This document shows, in pieces, positions 14,803 through 23,250 of a stretch of DNA of 64,000 nucleotides (the first letter of the stretch is position 1; every line of letters starts with the position of its first letter). The position numbers were made by a program, and so were the translations under genes. Source of the stretch: an uncultured bacterium (GTDB lineage Bacteria > Hydrogenedentota > Hydrogenedentia > Hydrogenedentales > CAILVY01); NCBI GenBank assembly GCA_937951485.1, contig CALEDJ010000032.1, positions 1 to 64,000 on the forward strand, in the 5' to 3' direction. The notes beneath the pieces were generated by a model, which searched no databases, was not told the DNA's origin, and saw only the letters and a program-made list of their open reading frames with translations.

Positions 14803-16512
14803 ATGACCGAAGACAAGCATCGTGACGAAGAATCCAAAAAAGAGAAGGATATGTCCAGCGACTCCGGGTTGGGTAATCTGCCGCCGCTGAGCGATTTCGA
14901 TTCCAAGCCCGGTATGTCCTCCGATTCCGGCTTGCCCCCCTTGGGTGATTTCGATACCGGCACCAGCGACCAGGGCGGATTGCCCCCCATCAGTGACATT
15001 GATATCCAGACGCCGGAACCCACCGGCGGTTATGTCCGCCCCACACCCCCGGGCTTTGACAGCGGGAAGAAGCGTCCCGCCGAAGTGAAATTCTCTTCTT
15101 CAACAGGATTTCAGGATTTGGCGGCGGACAGCGATTTCTCACCCGAAACACCGGAAATCGGCCCCGGTCCGGGTCCCGATATCAATGTGGACACCCCGAT
15201 GTTCGACAGCGCCTTCGGTGGTCCCAACAGTGGCATGGCAGAAAGCATAAGCACCCCCGCACCGACACAAGCCATGGAAACGCCCATGTTCGGCGGCGCC
15301 GAACCTTCCATGGGCGCCGGATTCGATCAGGGCGCTTTCGGTGAAGGCATGGACTTCGGCGGCGGCACGCCCGCCCCGGATTTCTCCCCAGACACCGATC
15401 TCCGGCAGGCTGCCGCACCCACGCCCGCCCCCAAACCGGCGAAAAAAGGCGGCGGCAACAGGGCTGTCGCAGCGGTTATCGCTTTGCTGGCAGGCTTGAT
15501 TATAGGCATTCTGCTTGGCCCAATGGCATTGAGTTACCTGCCCTTCGAATTGCCCGTGCCCAACCCCGTAAAAACCGAGTTGACGGCCGCCCAGGGACAA
15601 ATCGAAAAACTGCGCAGAGATCTGGACGAATACCGTCGCATTGCACAACCCGCCACCCAGATCACCATCTCTCCGGAAGAATTGACCAAACTGGAAGAGG
15701 ACATCAGAAACAGGACCAATGAATTGTCCCAGCGCACCGCGGAGTTGGAACGGGTCAGCGCCGACCTTGAAGAACGGCGCACCGCACTGCGCGCCATTGA
15801 ACAGGACATTGCAGACAAGACCGAGGAATTCGTGCAAGCGCAGGAAATGTTTGAAGACCTGCAAAACGAAACCGCGATCGTCCAGGCCCGCCAGAAGGGT
15901 CTTATTTCCGAAGTGGAACGCCTTACCGCTCTTGTCGGCGAACTTGAAGTCGCCAATCAACGCAGCATGGCAATCAAACAGGCAATGGAGACCAGCGTTG
16001 ACCGGCTGATTATACAAATCAAGGAAGGCATGCCGCTAACCCCGGAGAAGTACAATCATGCGGTCCGCCTGCAACGCGTGGAGCGTCTGCGCGAAGAACT
16101 CGCAAACGCCAAGTATGTAACCCCAGAACTACAAAACCGCTACACTGATCTCTACATCAACGAACTCCGGATTGCCGCAGCCAGGGATTACTTCTTTGCC
16201 CGAATTCCCGTCACTGATCAATTTGGCAACCGCGTGCTGAAGTGGGCCGAGTGCCTGATGAACGGCAACTGGTCCGTGTACTATCGCACGCTTGATGGAA
16301 GAAACATCGGCGTCTATCAGAACCTGGCGGCCACCGGCGCGCCCCAGTGGGGATTCAAAGAAGACCTTCCAGCCCGCAGCCAACGCGAAATCGAAGAGCG
16401 GATTATCGCCGCGAGGGTGCCAGGATATGAAGAGAGAATTCAGGTTTTGGCGCAAAAAGAAGTAATGGCGCTGGAAGGGTCCGCGCTTCAACGCACTTTT
16501 GATTCCCTGTAA
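14803..16512 (+). CDS. Disordered / single-TM / coiled-coil protein, unknown function
   Basis: 569 residues from the ATG at 14803 with GGAGG 8 bases upstream. Residues 1-220 are disordered, rich in Gly, Pro, Ser and Asp, with a repeated phrase (SSDSGLGNLPPLSDFD, then SSDSGLPPLGDFD, then GGLPPISDID). A single membrane segment follows a KPAKKGGGNR stretch (about 223-247). The rest is periplasmic: a heptad-rich coiled coil (about 260-400, with KLEEDIRNRTNELSQRTAEL) and a C-terminal globular region with several aromatic residues (NGNWSVYYRTLDGRNIG). The layout, with a cytoplasmic disordered tail and external coiled coil, suits an envelope scaffold or anchoring protein. Its own strong promoter and terminator make it a single-gene unit. 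No family is recognised. Confidence 0.75.
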   Translation: MTEDKHRDEESKKEKDMSSDSGLGNLPPLSDFDSKPGMSSDSGLPPLGDFDTGTSDQGGLPPISDIDIQTPEPTGGYVRPTPPGFDSGKKRPAEVKFSSSTGFQDLAADSDFSPETPEIGPGPGPDINVDTPMFDSAFGGPNSGMAESISTPAPTQAMETPMFGGAEPSMGAGFDQGAFGEGMDFGGGTPAPDFSPDTDLRQAAAPTPAPKPAKKGGGNRAVAAVIALLAGLIIGILLGPMALSYLPFELPVPNPVKTELTAAQGQIEKLRRDLDEYRRIAQPATQITISPEELTKLEEDIRNRTNELSQRTAELERVSADLEERRTALRAIEQDIADKTEEFVQAQEMFEDLQNETAIVQARQKGLISEVERLTALVGELEVANQRSMAIKQAMETSVDRLIIQIKEGMPLTPEKYNHAVRLQRVERLREELANAKYVTPELQNRYTDLYINELRIAAARDYFFARIPVTDQFGNRVLKWAECLMNGNWSVYYRTLDGRNIGVYQNLAATGAPQWGFKEDLPARSQREIEERIIAARVPGYEERIQVLAQKEVMALEGSALQRTFDSL

Positions 16513-16528
16513 TCCCATTCGACTTTTA

Positions 16529-16562
16529 GCCGCGCCGGTTTCCCATATCGGCGCGGCTTTTT
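16529..16562 (+). terminator. Rho-independent terminator
   Basis: GCCGCGCCG and CGGCGCGGC form a 9-bp GC-rich stem around an 11-base loop, followed by TTTTT. It lies 16 bases after the stop of the coiled-coil protein gene. Confidence 0.9.
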
Positions 16563-16623
16563 CTGTAAATATGCGAACGTCCGGCTTGGAAAACCACCAT
16601 GAATCAAGAAGGAAAATAACGAC

Positions 16624-17811
16624 ATGCTGGCCACATTGAGCGCGTTTGCCGTCGGACTCTATGCTGCGGCGCCCATCCTGAACGGTGAGTTCATTTTTCC
16701 CCCGAACCCGAAACACAATCATGGGTCCAGCATTGTGGAGACCCCGCAGGGCGATCTGCTGGCCGCGTGGTTCCATGGCAGCGGGGAACGCACCGCCGAC
16801 GATGTGGTCATCCAGGGCGCGCGCAAACGCAAAGGGGATGATGCCTGGTCGGAACCTTTTCTCATGGCCGATACGCCCGACCTGCCAGACTGCAACCCGG
16901 TCCTCTTTGTGGATCCCAGGGGTGTTCTGTGGCTTTTCTGGGTTGCCATTCAGGACAATCAGTGGGGCGGCGCCCTGCTCAAGTGCCGCACTGCAACCTC
17001 TTACGACGCGGATGGACCACCGCAATGGGACTGGCAGGATGTAATTCACACTCGTCCAAAGAATCTGGAACCGTTGTTTCTCGCAGTGGTGGACAATGCA
17101 AAGGAAGCGCTGGCCCCGCTGCTGGCTGCCACGCCCAGACTTGCTGAAGACCTTGAAGACGCCCGTGCCGCCGCGCAAAGCAAACTCCGCAGCCGACTGG
17201 GTTGGATGACCCGCGTCCATCCCATTATGGTTTCCGACACGCGCATGCTGCTGGGACTCTACTCCGACGTCTTCAACTGCTCTCTCGCCGCTTACACCGA
17301 AAACTGGGGCAAAACATGGGTGTGCAGCGAACCCGTCATGGACCCGGAAGCAAAATATCTCGGCAACATCCAGCCGAGTTTCGCGCGGAAGCGCGACGGC
17401 GCCATCATGGCGTTCATGCGCGATAACGGCATCCCCAAATACGTGCGCACCGCTGTTTCCAACAATCTCGGACAAACCTGGTCGCGCCTGGGCATGTTGG
17501 ACATCAGGAACCCCGGTTCGAGCGTGGAGTGTATCGTCCTGCAGAGCGGCCGCTGGCTGCTCATCTGCAACGATACCCTTGACGGACGTCATATCCTCTC
17601 TGCGTACCTCTCGGAAGATGAAGGCGCGACGTGGCCCGTCTCACGACGGATCGAGGACCGCGAGAGAGGGCAGGGATCGTTCTCCTATCCCTCGGTCATT
17701 CAGGCAAAGGACGGCACAATTCACTGCACCTACTCCTATTCCGGCGCAGGCATCCAAGGCTCCACCATCAAACACGTGCATTTCAACGAGGCCTGGATAA
17801 CGGGCCAATAA
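16624..17811 (+). CDS. Sialidase-like (BNR/Asp-box) beta-propeller protein
   Basis: 395 residues with a short N-terminal signal segment (cleavage near LYAAAP). It has the six-bladed propeller pattern of exo-alpha-sialidase-like (GH33/BNR) proteins, with Asp-box-like motifs TENWGKTWVC, SNNLGQTWSR and SEDEGATWPV, and family phrases HNHGSSIVETPQGDLLAAWF near the start and SYPSVIQAKDGTIHCTYSY near the end. Such proteins are usually annotated as neuraminidases, but many in Planctomycetes and Hydrogenedentes lack proof of activity and may cleave other sugars. An ATG with AAGGA about 10 bases upstream is used. A related gene lies at 44.2 kb. Confidence 0.82.
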   Translation: MLATLSAFAVGLYAAAPILNGEFIFPPNPKHNHGSSIVETPQGDLLAAWFHGSGERTADDVVIQGARKRKGDDAWSEPFLMADTPDLPDCNPVLFVDPRGVLWLFWVAIQDNQWGGALLKCRTATSYDADGPPQWDWQDVIHTRPKNLEPLFLAVVDNAKEALAPLLAATPRLAEDLEDARAAAQSKLRSRLGWMTRVHPIMVSDTRMLLGLYSDVFNCSLAAYTENWGKTWVCSEPVMDPEAKYLGNIQPSFARKRDGAIMAFMRDNGIPKYVRTAVSNNLGQTWSRLGMLDIRNPGSSVECIVLQSGRWLLICNDTLDGRHILSAYLSEDEGATWPVSRRIEDRERGQGSFSYPSVIQAKDGTIHCTYSYSGAGIQGSTIKHVHFNEAWITGQ

Positions 17812-17841
17812 GTTCTGGAGTTAAGGCTTCAATCTGCCAAT

Positions 17842-17903
17842 GTTCCGGCGTACGGGCTTCAGCCTGTGGTTTTATTAACAGGCTGAAGCCCGTACGCCGG
17901 AAC
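17842..17903. repeat. Perfect 26-bp inverted repeat between convergent genes
   Basis: Arms at 17842-17867 and 17878-17903 are exact reverse complements, separated by 10 AT-rich bases (GGTTTTATTA). The right arm ends on the base next to the stop of the pectate lyase gene, and the left arm starts 30 bases after the stop of the sialidase-like gene. The arms contain CTTCAGCC and CGTACGCC. It could act as a bidirectional terminator, though without strong flanking T runs, or be a REP-like dispersed hairpin. Confidence 0.85.
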
Positions 17904-19262
17904 CTATTCGTGCGCGGCTTCAAGGTAATCCATCAAAAAATGGGCGTTCCGATTGAAGACATTCACATGCACCATGGGCATGTCTTCCGGAACACCCGCT
18001 TTCCGGTACTCCTCCAATTCCCCCTCCGTGGGCGCGCTGACCCACCATCCGTCATCGGTGATCGCATCACAAATCGCCCGCACCCGTTCCTCCAATGTTT
18101 TCGGATCGCCTTTTTTCTTCGGCGTGTTGCGTTCCTCCAAATAGGCCGTCCGTCCAATCTCCCGAATTCGGTCATAAGCCCGTTTTGCGTCATGGGGATA
18201 CCAATTGCCCTGCCACCCATAGCCGGAGCAGGCGCTCTCGAATTCATAGACCGGTTCCGGCTTGTCCCGTCGTCCATAGACGGGTCGTTGCGTTTCCGGT
18301 TCATAAAGACGCGCCCACTTGCCGTTCGGCAGGCGGTGCGTCTCGTACCAGCCGAACGCCTTGGGAAGCGGTTCCAGATAACGGTCTTCGCCTGTGGTCA
18401 GATATAGTTCGATAAGGACATTGCAGACACCAATGGATTCCACGGACGAATAGCCGGGCGGTTCAAAGTTCCGCGCCCACGCGGGTTTGAGTGTTTCCGG
18501 GTCATATTGCTGCGCCCAGATTTCCTCGCCCGGCCCGCCCTGGAGGCGGATGATGCAGTCGCCGCCCTTCTTTGCCGCCGCGAGATACCGCTCCTCTCCG
18601 CTGATGGCATGCAGCCGCAGCAACGCCTTGATGACGTTGGTCATGGCGTTGTCGTTAAACGTAATGTGTTTGGCATAACCCCCGGATGGCGGAGGATAGG
18701 CCTGGGGCCAGCCGCCGTTGTCCGGGTACTGGGACAACAACAGGAATTCACCAACGTTTTCCACCGCCTTCCAGTCTTCGGCTTTGCCCGTGTACTGCCA
18801 CCAGTCAATCAGAAAATGCAGCACGCCCGTGGTCGTATCGTCATCGAAAGTGCCCATTTTCGGCGCGGGGCCTGCCGGGTTGCCCTCATGCGGGAAGCCG
18901 CCTTCCGGAGTCTGCATCGCCGGCAGCGTATCGCGCGCCGCCTTGGCAGTTGCCGCAAACACCTCATCACCCAGGAGCTGCGCCGCGCGCAGATAGACGC
19001 CTGCCACGGTCGGCGTCGCCGGCGGCTGGATCGTAATCGCATGTTTCGGAATCGGCCGATACTCACCCCACATGATGTTGCCGTCCAATGTGTATGCCCG
19101 CCCCCAGCCGCCATGCGTTTGTCGCGTCGCCATCGCCGTCAGGGCGCGCCGCAGCGTCTCCTCCGCCTGTTTTTCCCGCAATGCTTCCGATGCCATGGCG
19201 GTGCCGGAAAACAAAATGCAAAATAATGATGCGATTTGCACGGGTTTCTTTATTTCCATCAT
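17904..19262 (-). CDS. Pectate lyase, family PL10-like
   Basis: About 452 residues from the first of two tandem ATGs, with AAGGA 9 bases upstream. A signal peptide ends near GTAMASE. Family PL10 (Pec_lyase) features are seen in order: TRQTHGGWGRAYTLDG, GTFDDDTTTGVLHFLIDWW, YPDNGGWPQAYPPPSGGYAK, HITFNDNAMTNVIKAL and ARNFEPPGYSSVESIGV. In PL10 enzymes the acidic FDD-type and ND motifs bind calcium and the Arg of the AR-x-F/Y-E block is catalytic. It would cleave polygalacturonate outside the cytoplasm by beta-elimination. The C-terminal 60 residues (NTPKKKGDPKTLEERV onward) extend past the core. Nearby secreted carbohydrate enzymes fit a plant or algal polysaccharide role. Confidence 0.85.
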   Translation of the reverse strand: MMEIKKPVQIASLFCILFSGTAMASEALREKQAEETLRRALTAMATRQTHGGWGRAYTLDGNIMWGEYRPIPKHAITIQPPATPTVAGVYLRAAQLLGDEVFAATAKAARDTLPAMQTPEGGFPHEGNPAGPAPKMGTFDDDTTTGVLHFLIDWWQYTGKAEDWKAVENVGEFLLLSQYPDNGGWPQAYPPPSGGYAKHITFNDNAMTNVIKALLRLHAISGEERYLAAAKKGGDCIIRLQGGPGEEIWAQQYDPETLKPAWARNFEPPGYSSVESIGVCNVLIELYLTTGEDRYLEPLPKAFGWYETHRLPNGKWARLYEPETQRPVYGRRDKPEPVYEFESACSGYGWQGNWYPHDAKRAYDRIREIGRTAYLEERNTPKKKGDPKTLEERVRAICDAITDDGWWVSAPTEGELEEYRKAGVPEDMPMVHVNVFNRNAHFLMDYLEAAHE

Positions 19263-19437
19263 CACCTGAAATCCTTTCCGTCCTTCCATCCGCCATTGTT
19301 TCAGAAAGCGCCCGCCCCTGTAAACCGGATATCATCACACATCACAATCAATCCGAAATAAATGACTTGTCTCGTTCAGGATGGGAAACGCATAATGCGT
19401 CGCACACATCCAGTACGGGAAAAGGGAGAAAAACGCC

Positions 19438-21567
19438 ATGCTGCACATGATTCTGGTTTCTGTAACACTGTTGGGCGCTGATGACGCCTTTGCGCCCCGC
19501 CTGAAGACACTGACTTTTCACATCGAACGCCTCGGCGCTATCACCGTGCCAGAGGCGCTGCGCCCGGAAAAGGAGGCGAAACTGGAGGAACTCAAGAAGC
19601 GCATGGGGCAGGGGGTGCAGTCGGAGGAGGAATTCAATGCGATCTACAACGCCATTGATGAAGTGCGAATGTGGCTGTGGGACAACGCCGCGTCCCGCCC
19701 GGAACGCGTCCCCGGCGATTTTGCCGAAACGCCGGACCACTGGACGGTGACCTCGCCGAACCTGCACCTGCAAGTGCATAAGAAGGACCTGGCGATGACG
19801 GTGAATACGCCGGGCCATGTCTGGCGCTTTCTGCCATGCGATGATAATGACATTCAACTTCTCGGAACCCGGTTCAGTTTCAGGGATGCCGCAGATGTCG
19901 CCATAAAAGCGTTTCATACCGGATATGGCGCGGGGCTTACAGCCCGACTGAAGGGATTTGAGAAAGCCCCTGACCTGGAGGTGCGCTTTTCTGCGCACCT
20001 GATCGGAAACGAGATCGTATTTGATCTCGCGATGAGCGACCACAGCGACAATCTGCTTGCCGTGAACTGGCCCAAAGCGCTTGAAACGGGCAACACCGCC
20101 GCCGACATCGCCGTAATCCCCCGGATGCAGGGCATGCTGCTGCCCGGAGATTGGCCGCAGCCCCTCCACGGCGAAGACCTCAGCAACTCGCGTTCGTTTT
20201 ATCTGCCCTGGTGGGGACAGATTCAGGACGGGCGCGGCGTGCTCACTATCCTGGAAACCGACGACGACGCCGGCGGCGCCTATCGTCACCCGGCGGGCGG
20301 CCCCACCCGCATCGCCCCCCGCTGGTATGCCAGCCTCGGGCGCATGCGCTACATGCGCAGTATCCGCTATGTCTTCGACGACGAAGCGACCTATGTGCGC
20401 ATGGCCAAGCGCTACCGCCGCTTCGTCATGGAACGCGGCCATTTTGTGTCGCTCCGCGAAAAACTCCTGCGTACTCCCGCGCTCGACGAGGTGATTGGAA
20501 AGCCGGTGGTTCACCTGGGCGCGTTGTACCATTTCGTGCCGCAGGCGAATCTGTTCAACAAAGAACGCATCGAGAACAATCACATGCTGCAAACCTTCGA
20601 CCAACTGGCGGATCAACTGCGCACACTCAAATCCACGGGGATTGAACACGCCTATGTGCATCTGGACGGCTGGGGCTTCTACGGCTACGACAACGGCCAC
20701 CCCGATGTGCTGCCGGTCGGCGAGGAACAGGGCGGATGGGATGGTCTGCGCCGCTTCTCCGAGACCTGCAGGGAACTCGGCTATCTCTTTGCGGTTCACG
20801 ACCAATACCGTGATTTCTACTTCAATGCGGTCTCCTTCGATGACCGCCTCACGGTGACGCGCATGGACGGGAGCCGGGAAGAGCACAGCACCTGGTGCGG
20901 CGGCCCGCAAACCATCCTCAGCCCGCGTTTCGCGCCGGAATACGTCCGCAGGAACCATGACCTCTTCGCCGCGCACGGCGTGGAGGTGCGCGGCGCATAT
21001 CTGGACGTGTTTTCCGTGGTGCCATTGGAAGAAAGCGCCCAAACCGCGCATCCTGTCACACGCACCGATTGCGCGCGCTATCGCCGCGAATGCTTCGATC
21101 TGCTCCGCGCGCGCGGCTATGTCGTCAGTTCTGAGGAGCCGACCGAATACCTCACCCGCAGCCTCGATCTTGTCCACCACGCCCCCTATGCCACATACCC
21201 CAACATCGGCGGCGGCGACGCGTGCGGCATCCCCGTGCCGCTATATAATCTCGTGTACCACGATTCCATTCTGGTCCCCTGGGAAATGGGCGAGGACGGC
21301 GGTTGGGGCATTCCCAGGGGCGACGCCGCGTATCTGCATTGCCTGTTGAACGCCGGGCTGCCCTATGTCTGGCCCGGCGCCGACGAGACGGCCATAAAGC
21401 GCGTGCTGGAAGCCGCCGCCCTGGCGCGCCATTGCGCCCACCTTGAAATGAACAATCACGAGTTCCTGGATGAAAGCCGCCGCATGCAACGTGCGACGTA
21501 CAGCGATGGCACACAGGTTACCGTGAATTTTGACACCAAGGAGTACAGCATCGTCTACGGAGGATGA
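19438..21567 (+). CDS. Putative glycoside hydrolase-like protein (DUF5696/GH101-like)
   Basis: 709 residues starting at an ATG with GGGAG 9 bases upstream. A very short hydrophobic start (LHMILVSVTLLGADDAFA) may be a signal peptide. Residues about 80-330 are beta-rich, as in galactose-mutarotase-like domains; 350-620 look like a TIM barrel, with successive strand-end acidic motifs AYVHLDGWGFYGYDNGHP, LFAVHDQYRDFY, GAYLDVFSVV and VVSSEEPTEYL. This order, with an Asp after a strand and a Glu in the next, is typical of retaining glycosidases of the GH101/DUF5696 kind. Substrate is unknown. It is divergent from the pectate lyase, with a 175-base shared upstream region, so the two may be co-regulated. 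Confidence 0.65.
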   Translation: MLHMILVSVTLLGADDAFAPRLKTLTFHIERLGAITVPEALRPEKEAKLEELKKRMGQGVQSEEEFNAIYNAIDEVRMWLWDNAASRPERVPGDFAETPDHWTVTSPNLHLQVHKKDLAMTVNTPGHVWRFLPCDDNDIQLLGTRFSFRDAADVAIKAFHTGYGAGLTARLKGFEKAPDLEVRFSAHLIGNEIVFDLAMSDHSDNLLAVNWPKALETGNTAADIAVIPRMQGMLLPGDWPQPLHGEDLSNSRSFYLPWWGQIQDGRGVLTILETDDDAGGAYRHPAGGPTRIAPRWYASLGRMRYMRSIRYVFDDEATYVRMAKRYRRFVMERGHFVSLREKLLRTPALDEVIGKPVVHLGALYHFVPQANLFNKERIENNHMLQTFDQLADQLRTLKSTGIEHAYVHLDGWGFYGYDNGHPDVLPVGEEQGGWDGLRRFSETCRELGYLFAVHDQYRDFYFNAVSFDDRLTVTRMDGSREEHSTWCGGPQTILSPRFAPEYVRRNHDLFAAHGVEVRGAYLDVFSVVPLEESAQTAHPVTRTDCARYRRECFDLLRARGYVVSSEEPTEYLTRSLDLVHHAPYATYPNIGGGDACGIPVPLYNLVYHDSILVPWEMGEDGGWGIPRGDAAYLHCLLNAGLPYVWPGADETAIKRVLEAAALARHCAHLEMNNHEFLDESRRMQRATYSDGTQVTVNFDTKEYSIVYGG

Positions 21568-21615
21568 AACATTCCCGTATGCCCCTGATTGTTCTCCGTG
21601 CTGCTGGAGCAGGTC

Positions 21616-23007
21616 TTATGCCGGAAGGTCCTGGACCGCGAGATCATCTTCAGATTGCAGCGCGGGAAACTTTCCGGCAAGGCGGCCAATCCGCACCAGG
21701 GATTCGGCAAGCAGTTTCTCGCCTGCGCCCAGGCCGACATAGGTCGGGGTGATTCCACCGTAGCCGCCGGCGGCCGCATCGCTCACGGTGGGGAAATAGG
21801 CGTGGTACTCGTTGGCAAAGCCGCATAGAAAAGCGTGGGGGAGGGGCGATTGCGCTTTCAGCGATCGCTGGAATTGCACAAAAATTTCGCCCGGCCAGAA
21901 AGCAAAAGCAAGGGTTTGATGGAGCACGAGAACCCCCAGCGGCACGGCGAAATCGGGCGTGAGATGACCGATATAGAGGTCGTACATCGGACCATACACT
22001 TTCTTCAGAATAGCGACTTGTGCGGGGTCGGCAATGTCCCAACGAAGCCCGACCGATACCTTGTCTTCTTCATAGACGACCGACCGACGGGGGGTATCAA
22101 CGGGGACAATCGCTTTCCAGGCGGCCATTACCGCCTCCGCCGCTTTGGCGCCTTCGGCACGCATGGATTCAAGGCCGCCTTCCGAAAGCGGCGTCTTGTC
22201 GAGATACGGGTTGATATCGCCGCAGGCCCCCTGCAAAAACACACATTCAACGCCGGTGGCTTCCTTAACCAGTCGCCGCATTTCTCCCGGCCAGTCGGCG
22301 GAACATCCCGTGCTGTCAGGACCTAGAATCACCGGATGGCAGGCATAATGAACCAGGGCAACGATAGGTTCCCCGGACATGGCATCAATCCGGATTACGG
22401 CCGCCTCCTTGTCCAGCGGAGACGTCGGAAGACGTTTTGCGTTACGCCATCGCATGTAGCATTTCCCATCCCGGATGACACGGCGATTGTGCGCAATATC
22501 AATTTCCGCGTACCCAATGCCAATCCGCGCGGGGCGCATGGCGCCCACTGCTTCAAGAATCGCCTCGAAAATGCTGTTTTCGATGGCATCCAGGTAAGGC
22601 AGGCCGGGCAGTTCCATGAACGGGGCGCTGTGAGTATGGCTGGCGCAGAAGATCACGTTCTGAACCCCGGCTGCCTGGGCGCGTTCGCGGATACGCGCAC
22701 AGACCTCCGGTCGTGGAACGCGTCCAAGATCAAGGGCGACCGCCGCTACGCTCGATGTCCCACATTGCAATACCAGCGCCTGCGCCAGCAACGGATCATG
22801 CACGCCGTCAGCGAGCCGAACACCCTCGGAATAGCCCCACAGCGGCGCGCCCATCGGCGGCGTGATTTCGCGCACCGCCACGCCGGCGCGGAATTCGCTA
22901 TCCGCATTTTCCACAACCCCGACGGCTCTCGCCGATGCTTGAACCATTGTTGCCGCACCCATCGCAGCCGTCTGTTTCAGGAAAAGCCTGCGCGAAACGG
23001 TACCCAT
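21616..23007 (-). CDS. Tat-exported neutral ceramidase-like protein (copy 1)
   Basis: 463 residues with one of the best ribosome binding sites in the window (AAGGAGG, 8 bases before ATG). The N-terminus SRRLFLKQTAA is a twin-arginine signal. The body matches the neutral/alkaline non-lysosomal ceramidase N-terminal domain: AGVAVREITPPMGAPLWGY, ALDLGRVPRPEV, CASHTHSAPF with zinc-ligand candidates His124 and His126, YACHPVILG, CSADWPGEMRRLV, FLQGACGDINPY and a C-terminal CGFANEYHAYFPT. It is shorter than true ceramidases (about 640-760 residues) because the C-terminal immunoglobulin-like domain is missing. Relatives in this size range have unknown substrates, so amide hydrolysis is inferred and ceramide is only one possibility. 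Confidence 0.85.
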   Translation of the reverse strand: MGTVSRRLFLKQTAAMGAATMVQASARAVGVVENADSEFRAGVAVREITPPMGAPLWGYSEGVRLADGVHDPLLAQALVLQCGTSSVAAVALDLGRVPRPEVCARIRERAQAAGVQNVIFCASHTHSAPFMELPGLPYLDAIENSIFEAILEAVGAMRPARIGIGYAEIDIAHNRRVIRDGKCYMRWRNAKRLPTSPLDKEAAVIRIDAMSGEPIVALVHYACHPVILGPDSTGCSADWPGEMRRLVKEATGVECVFLQGACGDINPYLDKTPLSEGGLESMRAEGAKAAEAVMAAWKAIVPVDTPRRSVVYEEDKVSVGLRWDIADPAQVAILKKVYGPMYDLYIGHLTPDFAVPLGVLVLHQTLAFAFWPGEIFVQFQRSLKAQSPLPHAFLCGFANEYHAYFPTVSDAAAGGYGGITPTYVGLGAGEKLLAESLVRIGRLAGKFPALQSEDDLAVQDLPA

Positions 23008-23065
23008 GGACTTGGCCTCCTTAAATCTCGCTCGTTTTCACGACGATATCCACACCCTCTTCTGA

Positions 23066-23160
23066 GGCATTTGCGAAACGGGCGTTTCAAACCTCAGTTC
23101 CATCAAGAAGCCCAGATATTTCGCGTTCTTAAACGCAAAACAGTCCATTTCGCAAATGCC
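23066..23160. repeat. 95-bp element with 18-bp terminal inverted repeats, copy B
   Basis: Left arm GGCATTTGCGAAACGGGC (23066-23083) and right arm GTCCATTTCGCAAATGCC (23143-23160) match as inverted repeats at 16 of 18 bases and match the arms of copy A at 2759-2855. It sits between the divergent ceramidase-like and amidohydrolase genes, 58 bases before one start and 91 before the other. The internal sequence differs from copy A and contains its own small hairpin, CGCGTT near 23122 with AACGC near 23132. Confidence 0.75.
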
Positions 23161-23250
23161 TTTCCGGGAATCAATGGTATTCCAGCGGCGGTTTATGTTA
23201 CAAGGTATTGAGAACAACATCGCGTTCCCGATACCAAGGCAGAGGAAATC

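Noticed and set aside
19348-21180. 610-residue minus-strand open frame opposite the glycosidase-like gene
   Set aside because: It overlaps a well-supported plus-strand gene along its whole length and has no family features or ribosome binding site.
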